Counted from the first letter of the stretch, positions 27,103-36,941 are shown. The stretch: 64,000 nt of DNA from Chitinophaga varians (GCF_014529945.1 NZ_JACVFB010000003.1:992001-1056000); one strand, 5' to 3'. Made by a program: numbers and translations. The notes: generated by a model not told the origin, from the sequence alone.

Positions 27103-28434
27103 TTACTGGTCCCACCACATTTTGGTAGTGAGAGAAATACCAGAAGGCACATTACCACCATTGTAGGAAAGTTCAGACTGCGGATACGGGTAACGTCTGG
27201 GAATTTCTTTACCTGCATTTTTGGATGTCAGCAACGGAAAGCCTGTCCGGCGCCAGTCGGTGAAGTTTTCAGCCTGCAGGTACATCGCATAATATTTCTG
27301 CGTCATGATGAGCTTCAGCTTATCGGCAGCGCTGGCGGCCGGATCATATTTCACTTCCGGTTTGGCCAGATAGCCTGTTGGGTCAGCTTTTACCGAGAGG
27401 AAAGAACCAAGTACGGCTGCTTCGTAGTGAGACTGCGCGTCCGCATCATGTCCGAGGCGAGCGTGGGCTTCCGCCAGGATAAAGTCCAACTCGTAGGCAG
27501 TCAACAGAAACACAGGGGAAGTTTTGGAATCGTAGGCACCACCGAGGTAAGGCCCTACCCTGTTATCCCCTATCGCCTTCATCTGATTAATCATGAACGA
27601 CTGATCATAGGTGATGTAACCCGGACGTTGTGAATTGAACTGCTGCACCGGATTGGCTCTGGTAGGATCATTCAGGAAAGCCACAGCCGCCTCTTCACCC
27701 GCCGCAATAATACCGCCGGCTGCATTGGCAGCGTCGATTACCTTCTGTGCATAACCGGCCGGATCTTTTTTGGTCAGGTGGATCAGCATCCGCATCCGGT
27801 AGGAATTAGCAAATTTAATCCAGAGCGCAGGGTCGCCGCCATAAAGCACATCGTTGCCACCGGGCACCGGTCCCAGCTGTGGCTGTTTCATATCAGCGAT
27901 ACCGGCTGTAAGCAGACCATCGATGGTTTTATAGATGTCTTCCTGTTTATCATATTTAGGTTTGAATTTGAAATCCAATCCCTGAAAAGCGTCACTGTAA
28001 GGTATATCCCCCCAGAGGTCTGTACTGGAGCCCAATACGTAGGCGGTCAGTATTTTACTGGCGCCACTGTAGAAATACCATTTCTTGGGTTCTGACATTT
28101 TACGCAGTTCCACCAGGTTGTTGAAAGTACCCTGATAGAGGTTGCTCCAGCAGTTGGTCAGGTTATCTGCCACAATCTGGTACAACTGATAGTTCTTAAA
28201 CTGTTGGCTGGTACCGTCCACCTGGTTGGTGAGGAGGCTGGCAGTGAGCGCCACGTCTGCGCCACCCAGCGTGTAGGCTGCCATTACTTCTGCACCCGTA
28301 AGGATCGCTGCAGGCGGGGCATCTACGGGCCTGTCCTGATCGGTGTTAACATCCAGATACTTTTTACATCCACTACCCAGCGCAAGCAGGGCCGCGAAAC
28401 CAGCAGTGACAAGTGTTTTATTGAGAATAGTCAT
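27103..28434 (-). CDS. SusD/RagB-family outer-membrane lipoprotein
   Basis: 443 aa from the ATG at 28434. The lipobox is LGSGCKKYLDV (Cys near residue 23), giving an outer-membrane lipoprotein. The body is the TPR-like SusD fold (NNLVELRKM, WGDIPYSDAF, ALWIKFANSYRMRML, and a C-terminal YALYLQAENFTDWRRTGFP-like region). SusD proteins cap the SusC channel and bind the substrate. No glycoside hydrolase, protease or sigma/anti-sigma gene is nearby, so the substrate cannot be predicted. Confidence 0.92.
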   Translation of the reverse strand: MTILNKTLVTAGFAALLALGSGCKKYLDVNTDQDRPVDAPPAAILTGAEVMAAYTLGGADVALTASLLTNQVDGTSQQFKNYQLYQIVADNLTNCWSNLYQGTFNNLVELRKMSEPKKWYFYSGASKILTAYVLGSSTDLWGDIPYSDAFQGLDFKFKPKYDKQEDIYKTIDGLLTAGIADMKQPQLGPVPGGNDVLYGGDPALWIKFANSYRMRMLIHLTKKDPAGYAQKVIDAANAAGGIIAAGEEAAVAFLNDPTRANPVQQFNSQRPGYITYDQSFMINQMKAIGDNRVGPYLGGAYDSKTSPVFLLTAYELDFILAEAHARLGHDADAQSHYEAAVLGSFLSVKADPTGYLAKPEVKYDPAASAADKLKLIMTQKYYAMYLQAENFTDWRRTGFPLLTSKNAGKEIPRRYPYPQSELSYNGGNVPSGISLTTKMWWDQ

Positions 28435-28458
28435 AACTTCTGTTTTTCGATTTTTCAA

Positions 28459-31400
28459 TTAGAACTCAAATTTTGCACTGAAGCCGTAGGTTTTAGAGCC
28501 AGGGTTGTTGAAGTAATCAAATCCTTGTGCTTCCTGTGTACCAAAAAGACTTGTTTCCGGATCTACGCCAGTGTATTTGGTATGCAGCCAAAGATTTCTT
28601 CCTATAGCCGTCAGCGTTACCGCATTAAACCATGGTCTTTGTTTTTTGAAAACTTTAGCGCCTACGAGCCTGTAACCGATAGACACTTCGCGCAGTCTTA
28701 CCCAGCTGGCATCCTGGATGAACGGTTCATTTACCACAAAGCCGCTGCCTACGCCGCTGTAATAGTCTGCATTGAGATCAGCTTTGATATCGTTTCTTTC
28801 TCCTTTGGTCACCAGATTGTTGCTACCGTCCAGATGGCCTTTTACACCTTCAAAGGTAGTCTGTGAGCCTCTGGCCAGTGTGTTGGCACTGGTACCGAAG
28901 TTGGTCATGGCGCCCCATGTACCATTCCACATGCTTTGGCCTTGTTTGGTTTCAATCAGGAAACTGAGGATGATACCTTTGAAATTGAACATATTTCCTA
29001 CAGAGCCGGACCATTTGGGGTTTACATCACCCAGGTATTGTAACGGATCATATACGATCGGGTAGCCATAAGAACCGTCGCCGGGCGTACCTTCATCGTT
29101 GATCACGAGCCGTCCCTGTGCATCTTTCAGGTAGCCGGTACCATAGAGGGAACCATATTGTTTGCCTACGATAGCGGAAACGAAAATACCGGTGAAACCG
29201 TTGAAGTCGAAGCGGTCAATACCCTCCGCCAGCGCCAGCACTTTGTTTCTGTTCTGGGCATAGTTGAAAGTAAGGGTCCAGTCCAGATTTTTACTACGGA
29301 CAGGTGTGATGCCCAACGTTACCTCATGACCGTGGTTCTGCATGGAAGCAGCATTCAGGAAGGCAGCACCATAACCGCTACTGGGCGCTATACTCACCTG
29401 ATTTAACAGGCCCTTACTTTTACCGGTATAATAAGTATAATCGAGGGTTACACGACTATCAAAAAAGCGTAATTCTGCACCGGTTTCAAACTGATTGGTT
29501 TTTTCCGCAGTCAGGTTGGGGTTACCCAGTGTGCCGCTCTTGGAATATCCCACTAAACCGTTGTAAGGGAAAACGACACCGTTGGTCCATCCATCGCCGG
29601 GAGCGGTACGTGCATAATACGTTTGCAGGCTATAGGGGTTGAGGCCGCGGCCTACGCTGGAAAAGGCCACACGCACTTTACCGTAGGACAATACATCGCT
29701 CTTTATTTTCAACCCTTCGGTAAATACGTAACCGAGGCTACCGGAAGGATAGAAGAAGAATTGATTTTTCACCGGCAAGGTGCTGTTACCTTCATAGCGG
29801 CCGGTCAACTCCAGGAACAGATAATTGTTGAACGCCACATTGGCTTTACCATAGAAAGCAACCCTGCGTTGTTGGGAATTAGTGATAGACAATGTATTGC
29901 TACCGGTATTGGTAACGCCCTGGAAGTCGTTACCACTCAGTCCATCACCCTGGGTATGCAGGTATTTGGTTTTATAGTCATACACGTTTTGACCCACCAG
30001 GAAGGAGTAGTCAAACTGACCTGATTTTTTTGTGAACGTAGCAAACAGGTCATTGTTGATCACCAAAGTGCTCAACTGATCTTCGAAGTATTGTCCGTCA
30101 GGGAAACCACCGGAGCCTTTAGAATAAATCTGTTTGCGATTGTCAAGAGAATAATCTCCACCGAATCTTTCGGTAATGCTTAACCATTCAAATGGTTTGT
30201 AAACACCGCCTACGGTACCGAAGAAACGTTGCACATTATCCTTGAAGGGGTTCATGTTCACGGTCCAGTAAGGGTTGTCATAAATACCCCTGCCGCGGTA
30301 GCTGCGCTGGTCGCCGCTGTTATCCCCCAGGAGGTAAGCAGAAGGATCAGTAGGATCACTGGCGCCATTAGAGTTGTCGAAGGTGGGTGTTGTTCTCAAA
30401 AGGCCCAGCATGATGCCGCTCAGGTTACTACCCTGCTGTGCACGACGTCCGCCGGAGTTCACGTAGTTCAGCGTACTGAACACATTGAACTTGTCAGAGA
30501 ATTTATAATCTGTGGAGAAAGCGATGGTGTTCTTTTTAAAATCCGTGAGTGGGATCATGCCCTTCTGATTGTAGATAGAAGCAGATACACGGTAAGTCAG
30601 ATTAGGCGTACCACCGCTGATAGCCAGGTTATTCTGCGTACCTACACCTGTCCGGAAAAACTGGTAGGGGTCGTAGGCGATAGCTGGCTTACCGCCGGGG
30701 TTCTGGCTTTTGCCTACCAGCATACCATTTTTATCCCACAGATATGGTTTGCCGTCGAATACCAGCGTATCGATGGCCGGTCCGAATGAATAGGCTTTAG
30801 GTCCGCCGTCATCGCCGGGATGAGAGAGGTCGCCATAGCCCTGCGCATATTTATTTTGTCTATCCGGCAACTGGCTTACTTTATCGAAGTTGACAGTAAT
30901 ACCATAGGAGATATTAAAAGATCTGCCATCCGGATTTCTTTTTCCTTTTTTGGTGGTGATGATCACCGCGCCGTTGGAAGCCATACTGCCATACAAAGCG
31001 GCAGCAGCAGGCCCTTTCAGCATCGTAATATTCTCCACGTCATCGGGGTTGATATCCACCATTCTGTTGGATTGCAGTACGCCGGCGGTGCCTCCGCCAT
31101 CGCTGGAGGTATTGGATTCAGTATTGTCTACCGGCAGACCATCAATGACAAACAATGGCTGGTTGCTACCCATGATGGTAGTCGCACCACGGAGTTGTAC
31201 TCTCACCGGGGCGCCAGGTGTACCGGAAGCGGTCACGATGCTGGCCCCGGCTACTTTACCGGAAAGGGCACTAAGAGGGTTGGAAGGAGCTGTTCTGACT
31301 AATTCTTCGCCTTTAACGTCCTGAGCAGCGTAGCCAAGCGCTTTTTTCTCCTGACGTATACCCAACGCCGTTACCACTACTTCCTGCAGGGCTTTGGTAT

Positions 31401-31689
31401 CTACCGGCAGGATGATATTCAGTGTAGGGTCATCTCCTACCGTTACCTCACGGGTGAGAAAGCCCACGCTTCTCACCACCAGCACTGCTTTTGAGTCTTT
31501 TACGGTGAGGTGGAAATTTCCCTGTTTGTCGGTAGTAGTACCGGTGGTCGTGCCTTTAATTTGTATGGTAGCCATGAGTACCGGGCTTCCGTCACTGCCC
31601 TTTACTGTGCCTGATACCTGCCGCTCCTGGGCATAGGTCAGGCTAACAATTGCCATAGGCATGGCAAAAAGGAGTAAAACCTTTTTCAT
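28459..31689 (-). CDS. SusC/RagA-family TonB-linked outer-membrane transporter
   Basis: 1076 aa from the ATG at 31689, with a signal peptide (MKKVLLLFAMPMAIVSLTYA). Domains in order: carboxypeptidase-regulatory-like beta-sandwich (about 23-100), TonB box region (LQEVVVTALG), plug (about 110-250, LRGATTIMGSNQPLFVIDGLPVDN) and a 22-strand barrel ending in KTYGFSAKFEF. It imports a ligand using TonB energy together with SusD, whose gene starts 24 bp later. There is no N-terminal signalling extension, so control by an anti-sigma factor is unlikely. A 440-bp leader region precedes it. Confidence 0.94.
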   Translation of the reverse strand: MKKVLLLFAMPMAIVSLTYAQERQVSGTVKGSDGSPVLMATIQIKGTTTGTTTDKQGNFHLTVKDSKAVLVVRSVGFLTREVTVGDDPTLNIILPVDTKALQEVVVTALGIRQEKKALGYAAQDVKGEELVRTAPSNPLSALSGKVAGASIVTASGTPGAPVRVQLRGATTIMGSNQPLFVIDGLPVDNTESNTSSDGGGTAGVLQSNRMVDINPDDVENITMLKGPAAAALYGSMASNGAVIITTKKGKRNPDGRSFNISYGITVNFDKVSQLPDRQNKYAQGYGDLSHPGDDGGPKAYSFGPAIDTLVFDGKPYLWDKNGMLVGKSQNPGGKPAIAYDPYQFFRTGVGTQNNLAISGGTPNLTYRVSASIYNQKGMIPLTDFKKNTIAFSTDYKFSDKFNVFSTLNYVNSGGRRAQQGSNLSGIMLGLLRTTPTFDNSNGASDPTDPSAYLLGDNSGDQRSYRGRGIYDNPYWTVNMNPFKDNVQRFFGTVGGVYKPFEWLSITERFGGDYSLDNRKQIYSKGSGGFPDGQYFEDQLSTLVINNDLFATFTKKSGQFDYSFLVGQNVYDYKTKYLHTQGDGLSGNDFQGVTNTGSNTLSITNSQQRRVAFYGKANVAFNNYLFLELTGRYEGNSTLPVKNQFFFYPSGSLGYVFTEGLKIKSDVLSYGKVRVAFSSVGRGLNPYSLQTYYARTAPGDGWTNGVVFPYNGLVGYSKSGTLGNPNLTAEKTNQFETGAELRFFDSRVTLDYTYYTGKSKGLLNQVSIAPSSGYGAAFLNAASMQNHGHEVTLGITPVRSKNLDWTLTFNYAQNRNKVLALAEGIDRFDFNGFTGIFVSAIVGKQYGSLYGTGYLKDAQGRLVINDEGTPGDGSYGYPIVYDPLQYLGDVNPKWSGSVGNMFNFKGIILSFLIETKQGQSMWNGTWGAMTNFGTSANTLARGSQTTFEGVKGHLDGSNNLVTKGERNDIKADLNADYYSGVGSGFVVNEPFIQDASWVRLREVSIGYRLVGAKVFKKQRPWFNAVTLTAIGRNLWLHTKYTGVDPETSLFGTQEAQGFDYFNNPGSKTYGFSAKFEF

Positions 31690-31869
31690 AAAAAGATTCA
31701 AATTTTGGTTGAAAAAGAAAGTGGACACAGGTCCAGCATTATATCGTTGTCATAAACCTGATATACACAATACAATTGTATATACCGCTATCGGCATAAA
31801 TAATTTCTAATCCGGCTTTGATTAAACTAATGATGACAGCAAAAACCACTTTTATAATCGCATATAGTC

Positions 31870-31893
31870 ACAAGCAAACGAGCAAACAAGCAA
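31870..31893. repeat. Three tandem 8-bp repeats
   Basis: ACAAGCAA, ACGAGCAA, ACAAGCAA follow each other without gaps. They lie in the susC leader region and could be a protein-binding array or a slippage product. Confidence 0.6.
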
Positions 31894-32033
31894 ATAAGAT
31901 TAGCAAGTTGGAATAGCCATTGCTAAAGGGCACAGCTTTTTTTAAGGCAAAAGCGGCTCATTGATAGATTAGTTTTTTAGGATTTAGATTTTGGTTGAAC
32001 ACCCCCAAGTTATAAAAAAAAAGCTTTCTAGCT

Positions 32034-32066
32034 CCTTTGCAGTTAACATTTTTTTAACAGCAAAGG
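32034..32066. promoter_or_regulatory. Long hairpin between susC and the HHH-protein gene
   Basis: CCTTTGC and GCAAAGG enclose GTTAA/TTAAC, giving a 12-bp stem with one A-A mismatch and an AT-rich loop. It is downstream of the HHH-protein gene on the minus strand but has no T-run, so it is either an odd terminator or a susC leader element. Confidence 0.5.
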
Positions 32067-32136
32067 CCCCAAAGTATTTAATCGACTAATAATCACACGT
32101 TTACAACAACAAAAAATATATCGTTCTCTGAAGTCG

Positions 32137-34200
32137 TTACCATGATTGCAGCAATTGCAACTGAAAAAAGGTTTTTCTGTTTCCCATAATCATTTCCGGC
32201 CCTGTACCAATAGTGGACTGTCCGGAATACCTTACCTGATGCACACGCCACCAGCAAGACAACCTTCGGCTTATTTTCCACTTCGCGTTCAGGTAGTACT
32301 GCCAACCATCTCCATACAACATGGACACTGCATTATCATACAGCACGCTGCGTTCGTAAGCGTATATCCGTGCGTTATAGTCTGCCGTTCCGAAGCGGGC
32401 GAGTCTTACATCAAGCGTTAGCGGGCAGGCATGCGGATGCCAGGCGGCTTCCACATATCCCATCCACCCTGTTTTTCTGCCCGTGTCCGCTGCATAAATA
32501 CTGTACTCTCCTCTCGCACGAAACTGCCAGCTGCGGCCGTGTGTCAACTCCCCTTGTATCCGTATGTGCGTTGACGTTACATCTGTTAAGACATTCAGCG
32601 CATTCCCCGGCATCTTTCTGTTTTCCGCACGGGTGGCATTAGTTATCCGCAGCGATAGCCGTTTGCGTTTGTTCGGCGTATAGGCTGCCTGCACAGAAAA
32701 GTCATGTCCGCCGGAGGGCGCATCGGCACGGTATTTCAGCCAGGGAAAACGAAAGAAGTCTGCATATCCCTCCAGCTTCCAACGGGAGCTGAGCAACATG
32801 CTGATGCCGGTATACCACCCCTGTTCGTTCACCGTCCGGTAACCGTCACCGAAGCTGCTTGTGTAAAAAGACTGATACGCTTTATCGTAATAGCGGTATA
32901 CCATCGCCACATCTACCGTAGGCGCTACGCTGGCCACTGCGCCCTGTACCACGGCAGGTTTGCCGTTATCGCTGGCCGCCAGCTCGCCAAACAAATGCAC
33001 ATTCTTCCAGTAAGTCGCATAGTCTACGCTGGCGCCGGTTAACTGTGTTCCGGTAAAATCGAACTGGCTGTAAGGTTTCAATTCCCTTTGCAGCGCAGGC
33101 GTGAGCCGATGGGTAACGATATTGGCGCCCAGCTGCCAGCGATGTCGCTGATAACGGATACTGCCACCGCCACTCCACTGCTGCACAGTCCCTTTACGCG
33201 ACAGCTCCGCCAGGGTGCGATGATAACCGCTTCGCTGCAAAGCAGTAGCATTCTCTTCTTCCTGATCATTTGATGGCGCCAGTGTGCCATCCAGCCGGCG
33301 CAGTGATACGAATGCTGTCGCCTGCCATGCCCGTTGCTCCCACGTAGCAGCGGCGCCCCGAAAGAAATTATTTTCTCCGGCAGCAGTATGTGGCCGTATC
33401 ACATCCCCTTCCCGTTTCACCAGCATGGCTGCCGCTCCTTTACCATAGGCGTGTGCCTGCCACTGCAGCAACCCCTGTCCCAGGTTCACCGTGTAATCCC
33501 CCAGGGCGAAGGTTTTCAGCCATCCTGCGTTGCGGACAAACAGATGTGCGCTGTAATAGTCGAAGCCGTATTGTTTTGGAAACCCTCCCCATGGCTCACC
33601 GGCGTCTTTCTCCATGGTGATGCCCCAGCTGATATAACGCGGGAAACTATACCGGTACCGCAGCAGCACTTTATCCGGGCTGCCCTGATAGACTGGTGCG
33701 GCAGTGGCTGTAGACTGGTATCCGCGGGACTTTTCCAGTTGCCGGCCATAACGCAGCAGTAGGGTATGTCCGCCTTTATGCAGGTAGTCATGCAGGGAAT
33801 AATGCGGCATCAGGTCGTTTCCTACTTTCACATAAGGCAACAACTGCCGTATTACATCCGGCTCAAAGCCCGGTATCGCCTGCAATTCATAGATACTAAC
33901 GAGGTTGCCCAGCAGACGCCTGTAGGTAAGGAACTCCTGCACCTGTACAGCTGTCAGCATGCCTAACGACTGTAATGTGGACTCGTCTGCGGTATTCAGC
34001 TGTATCTTGTGCCGCATAAAGTCTTCCAGCTGCTGCCAGTTCTCATCATCATCTGAGGCGGCATCTGTGGCAGCCGTTTCATTCTCCAGCGCATTCTCCA
34101 TGACGGCGGGCAATTCCGTTTCCTGTCTGGCGGTTACCCTTCCCCAGCTACCACACAGCAGCAGCAACATCGCTGTTATTCGGTACCATCCCGCTGCCAT
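32137..34200 (-). CDS. Outer-membrane beta-barrel protein with N-terminal helix-hairpin-helix domain
   Basis: 687 aa from the ATG at 34200. A signal peptide (residues 1-25) and an acidic linker (30-60) lead into a tandem helix-hairpin-helix region like that of ComEA (66-125, QLNTADESTLQSLGMLTAVQ, then IPGFEPDVIRQLLPYV). The remaining 550 residues are rich in alternating aromatic beta-strands and end in LQLLQSW, as expected for an outer-membrane barrel. HHH domains usually bind nucleic acid without sequence preference, but they also mediate protein contacts. The function is unknown. The start overlaps the upstream gene by 25 bp, which suggests translational coupling. Confidence 0.75.
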   Translation of the reverse strand: MAAGWYRITAMLLLLCGSWGRVTARQETELPAVMENALENETAATDAASDDDENWQQLEDFMRHKIQLNTADESTLQSLGMLTAVQVQEFLTYRRLLGNLVSIYELQAIPGFEPDVIRQLLPYVKVGNDLMPHYSLHDYLHKGGHTLLLRYGRQLEKSRGYQSTATAAPVYQGSPDKVLLRYRYSFPRYISWGITMEKDAGEPWGGFPKQYGFDYYSAHLFVRNAGWLKTFALGDYTVNLGQGLLQWQAHAYGKGAAAMLVKREGDVIRPHTAAGENNFFRGAAATWEQRAWQATAFVSLRRLDGTLAPSNDQEEENATALQRSGYHRTLAELSRKGTVQQWSGGGSIRYQRHRWQLGANIVTHRLTPALQRELKPYSQFDFTGTQLTGASVDYATYWKNVHLFGELAASDNGKPAVVQGAVASVAPTVDVAMVYRYYDKAYQSFYTSSFGDGYRTVNEQGWYTGISMLLSSRWKLEGYADFFRFPWLKYRADAPSGGHDFSVQAAYTPNKRKRLSLRITNATRAENRKMPGNALNVLTDVTSTHIRIQGELTHGRSWQFRARGEYSIYAADTGRKTGWMGYVEAAWHPHACPLTLDVRLARFGTADYNARIYAYERSVLYDNAVSMLYGDGWQYYLNAKWKISRRLSCWWRVHQVRYSGQSTIGTGPEMIMGNRKTFFQLQLLQSW

Positions 34201-34964
34201 ATGATAGTGGTTGAAGGGGTGAGGCCCAGTTGAGGATGGAAGCCGGCTGCAAACATGATCTGCAGCATGTGCCAATGAATAGTAATACCGGCATGCTGAA
34301 AGGGCGCACAGGTGGCAAATCCCCATTGCAGTGCCAGCGGCGGAACGATCCGATAGCTGGCCGTTGCTTTCAGCCAGGCGGTTTCATTGTCGGCTTTCCC
34401 TATTTCGGCGCTCAGCAAAAAAGCAGAGGAAGCTTCAAAGCCAATACCGGCACTGTATACAGTTGTCCCTCGCTGGGTGTGGCTAACGCGTATGCCTGTA
34501 TGCCACTGTTCGCCGGCATGCCACAACAGGCCACCGGTCACGGCTACGCTGCTACGACTACCATATCCGGGTATCACTTCTGTAAGGTAGCTACCCTGTA
34601 GCCCCAGCCCTGCTTTCTTTCCCAGCCGCATGCCATAGGCCAGCCCCGTCTGTTGCCGGTAGTAAGCACTGCTGCCTAACCGCGTCAGCTGTAAACCAAA
34701 CGCACCGGCACCTGCGGGGACGGCAGCCATTACCTCATAAAGCGGTATCTCTTTTAATAAAAAACGTTGTTCTGCATAGATGCCTGCTGTAAAGGCACGC
34801 AGACAAGACAACCCGGCGGGCTGATAAGCGGCGGATGCCACCTGTTGGAAACGACGGCTGTAACTGCCTGTGGCAGCATCTTTTCCGGCCGGCATCGATA
34901 AAGATTGTGCATACGTCATCAGAAAGTATGGCACACAAACAATGGTCAGTAACATTGGTTTCAT
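34176..34964 (-). CDS. Small outer-membrane beta-barrel-like protein (PorV/PorQ-like in form)
   Basis: 262 aa with a signal peptide (MKPMLLTIVCVPYFLMTYA). The rest has repeated amphipathic strands and the kind of opening (SRRFQQVASAAYQPAGLSCL) seen in PorV/PorQ-type barrels of Bacteroidota. No firm family match can be claimed. It is the first gene of a two-gene unit with the HHH-barrel protein. Confidence 0.6.
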   Translation of the reverse strand: MKPMLLTIVCVPYFLMTYAQSLSMPAGKDAATGSYSRRFQQVASAAYQPAGLSCLRAFTAGIYAEQRFLLKEIPLYEVMAAVPAGAGAFGLQLTRLGSSAYYRQQTGLAYGMRLGKKAGLGLQGSYLTEVIPGYGSRSSVAVTGGLLWHAGEQWHTGIRVSHTQRGTTVYSAGIGFEASSAFLLSAEIGKADNETAWLKATASYRIVPPLALQWGFATCAPFQHAGITIHWHMLQIMFAAGFHPQLGLTPSTTIIWQRDGTE

Positions 34965-35059
34965 AGCGGGGGTTTAACAAACAATTCCTATACAACAAAC
35001 ATACACCGCAGAAAAATGGCAAATGTTAATTACTTCTTAACGCGGGAAAATTTTTCTAA

Positions 35060-35096
35060 AAAAAACAAAACCCCGTCTGGCAGCAGCCAAACGGGG
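35060..35096 (-). terminator. Terminator after the deoxynucleoside kinase gene
   Basis: CCCCGT (35071-35076) and ACGGGG (35091-35096) with inner GGC/GCC form the stem. On the minus strand it is followed by TTTTGTTTTTTTT. Confidence 0.85.
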
Positions 35097-35120
35097 CGTA
35101 ATAAGATGTTACCATCAGGA

Positions 35121-35756
35121 TCAGAAAAGACCGTACAGTTGGGAATCTATTTTCGAAATAATTTCTCCGAGGTCTTCATCGCTCTCGGGGAATTTATTTT
35201 TATCGATATCAATTACCAGCAATGGACCTTCATTATATTTTTCAATCCAGTTGTTGTAATATTCGTTTAGCCGTTTAAGATAGTCGAGCCGGATATTTTC
35301 TTCATATTCTCTTCCTCTTTTCTGTATCTGCGCTACCAGCGTGGGAACGGATGCCTGCAGATAAATCAGCAGGTCCGGAGGTTTCACCATGCTTTTCAGC
35401 GTCTCGAAGAAATTGAAATAGTTATCAAAATCCCTTTTGGTCATCAGTCCCATCTCATACAGGTTAGGCGCGAAGATATGTGCATCCTCATAGATAGTGC
35501 GGTCCTGTATCACGGTCTCTTTTCCATTCTGGATTTCGAGCAGTTGTTTCAGCCTGCCGTTTAAGAAATATACCTGCAGGTTGAAAGACCAGCGGGGCAT
35601 ATCTTCATAAAAATCGTTCAGATATGGGTTGTGCTCTACATCTTCATACTGCGGATGCCATTTGTAGTGGCGGCAGAGCATTTCGGTGAGGGTGGTTTTA
35701 CCCGCGCCGATATTGCCGGCGATCGCGATATGTTTGATTTTATTTTGTTTTGCCAT
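35121..35756 (-). CDS. Deoxynucleoside kinase
   Basis: 211 aa. P-loop GNIGAGKTT (14-22), the DRT/E-type motif (VIQDRTIYEDAHIF) and the lid region (IQKRGREYEENIRLDYL) are those of the dNK family (dGK/dAK/dCK type). It phosphorylates deoxynucleosides for nucleotide salvage. Which base it prefers is not clear. It is 44 bp downstream of trpS in the same direction. Confidence 0.88.
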   Translation of the reverse strand: MAKQNKIKHIAIAGNIGAGKTTLTEMLCRHYKWHPQYEDVEHNPYLNDFYEDMPRWSFNLQVYFLNGRLKQLLEIQNGKETVIQDRTIYEDAHIFAPNLYEMGLMTKRDFDNYFNFFETLKSMVKPPDLLIYLQASVPTLVAQIQKRGREYEENIRLDYLKRLNEYYNNWIEKYNEGPLLVIDIDKNKFPESDEDLGEIISKIDSQLYGLF

Positions 35757-35800
35757 GCTAATGAAAGGTCGTGAATACTGAAAAATGCTGACAGAAGTGA

Positions 35801-36808
35801 TTACTCAAAATAGTTTAAACCAATGAGATTTCTCGCCTGTTGCAAAGTTTGTGCCGCATTTGCCCGGGCTTTTTCAGCACCCTCTTTCATGATCTTATGC
35901 AGGTAGGCGCGATTTTCCTGCAGGTCTTTGGCTTTTTCGCGGATAGGTGCGATGAATTTCACCATATCTTCTCCCAGCTGGGTTTTCATATCACCATAGC
36001 GGATCGTGCCAGCGTTAAAAGCATCTACATAAAACTTAACAGTATCAGGGCTGGACACCAGTTCCATCAGCACAATCAGGTTGGCCACGGATTCCGGCAT
36101 CGGTTCACCTGGCACACCACCGCTGTCGGTCTTGGCTTTCCTCAATTTCTGGCGAATCTGCTCATCACTGTCAGACAAATAGAGGGTAGCCATTTCATTT
36201 TCGCTCTTGCTCATTTTACCTCCTTTGCCGTCGAGGCTCAGGATACGTACGAGGTTATCACCATAGTTAAAGGCCACCGGCTCCGGGAACAGTTCACCAT
36301 AGCGCTCGTTAAAACGCTGCGCGAAGTTGCGGGCCATTTCCAGGTGTTGTCCCTGATCTTTGCCTACCGGCACTTTCACCGCACGCTGAATGAGGATGTC
36401 CACGCTCATCAACACCGGATAGGTCAACAGGCCGGCGTTCACGTTTTCCGGCTGTAATCTTACCTTGTCCTTAAACGTTGGTACTCTTTCCAGCTCACCT
36501 TTGTAAGCCAGCATATTCATGAGCAGATATAATTCAGCTATTTCCGGTACATGGCTTTGAGCGTACAGGGTCACTTTTTCCGGGTCGAGGCCGGAAGCGA
36601 TGTTTTCCGCCAGCACCCGCATCACATTGGCTTGCAGGTCTTTCGGGTTCGGATGGGTCGTCAGCGAATGCCAGTCTGCCACAAAAAAGTAGCAGTCAAA
36701 CTCTTCCTGCATCCGGATATAATTACGGATCGCGCCAAAATAATTGCCTAAATGCAAATAACCGGTGGGGCGTATGCCGCTCACCACAATTTCTTTTTCT
36801 GTAGCCAT
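35801..36808 (-). CDS. trpS: Tryptophanyl-tRNA synthetase
   Basis: 335 aa from the ATG at 36808. Class I signatures are present: the HIGH-type motif in SGIRPTGYLHLGNYFGAI and KMSKSENEMATL. The dimeric TrpRS core (FVADWHSLTTHPNP, VPVGKDQGQHLEMARNFAQR) is typical. It charges tRNA-Trp. It is divergent from gatC. Confidence 0.96.
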   Translation of the reverse strand: MATEKEIVVSGIRPTGYLHLGNYFGAIRNYIRMQEEFDCYFFVADWHSLTTHPNPKDLQANVMRVLAENIASGLDPEKVTLYAQSHVPEIAELYLLMNMLAYKGELERVPTFKDKVRLQPENVNAGLLTYPVLMSVDILIQRAVKVPVGKDQGQHLEMARNFAQRFNERYGELFPEPVAFNYGDNLVRILSLDGKGGKMSKSENEMATLYLSDSDEQIRQKLRKAKTDSGGVPGEPMPESVANLIVLMELVSSPDTVKFYVDAFNAGTIRYGDMKTQLGEDMVKFIAPIREKAKDLQENRAYLHKIMKEGAEKARANAAQTLQQARNLIGLNYFE

Positions 36809-36911
36809 AACAGGGCGCAATTTAAAGAATAGCTGTTAGCTTTTAATAATCCCTTATCCACCGATCTGTAAAAAAATATCATAAAATGTCTAAAAAGGCG
36901 ATGGCAGGCAG

Positions 36912-36941
36912 TTGAAAGCTCTCCGTTTATCCCTATTTTTG
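36912..36941 (+). promoter_or_regulatory. Promoter of gatC
   Basis: TTGA (36912-36915), an 18-bp spacer and TATTTTTG (36934-36941) fit the Bacteroidota promoter with a weak -33 box. The gatC start is about 50 bp downstream. TTAGCTTTTA-type repeat words lie further upstream at 36829-36845. Confidence 0.5.

Larger units (their letters stand above)
31690..32136. other. Long regulatory region upstream of susC
   Basis: Roughly 450 bp without a gene. It holds a three-copy 8-bp tandem repeat (31870-31893), a strong hairpin (32034-32066), and a near-direct repeat, GATTCAAATTTTGGTTGAA (31695-31713) and GATTTAGATTTTGGTTGAA (31981-31999, 17 of 19 match). No full TTTG-N19-TAnnTTTG promoter could be found by eye on the minus strand. 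Confidence 0.5.
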
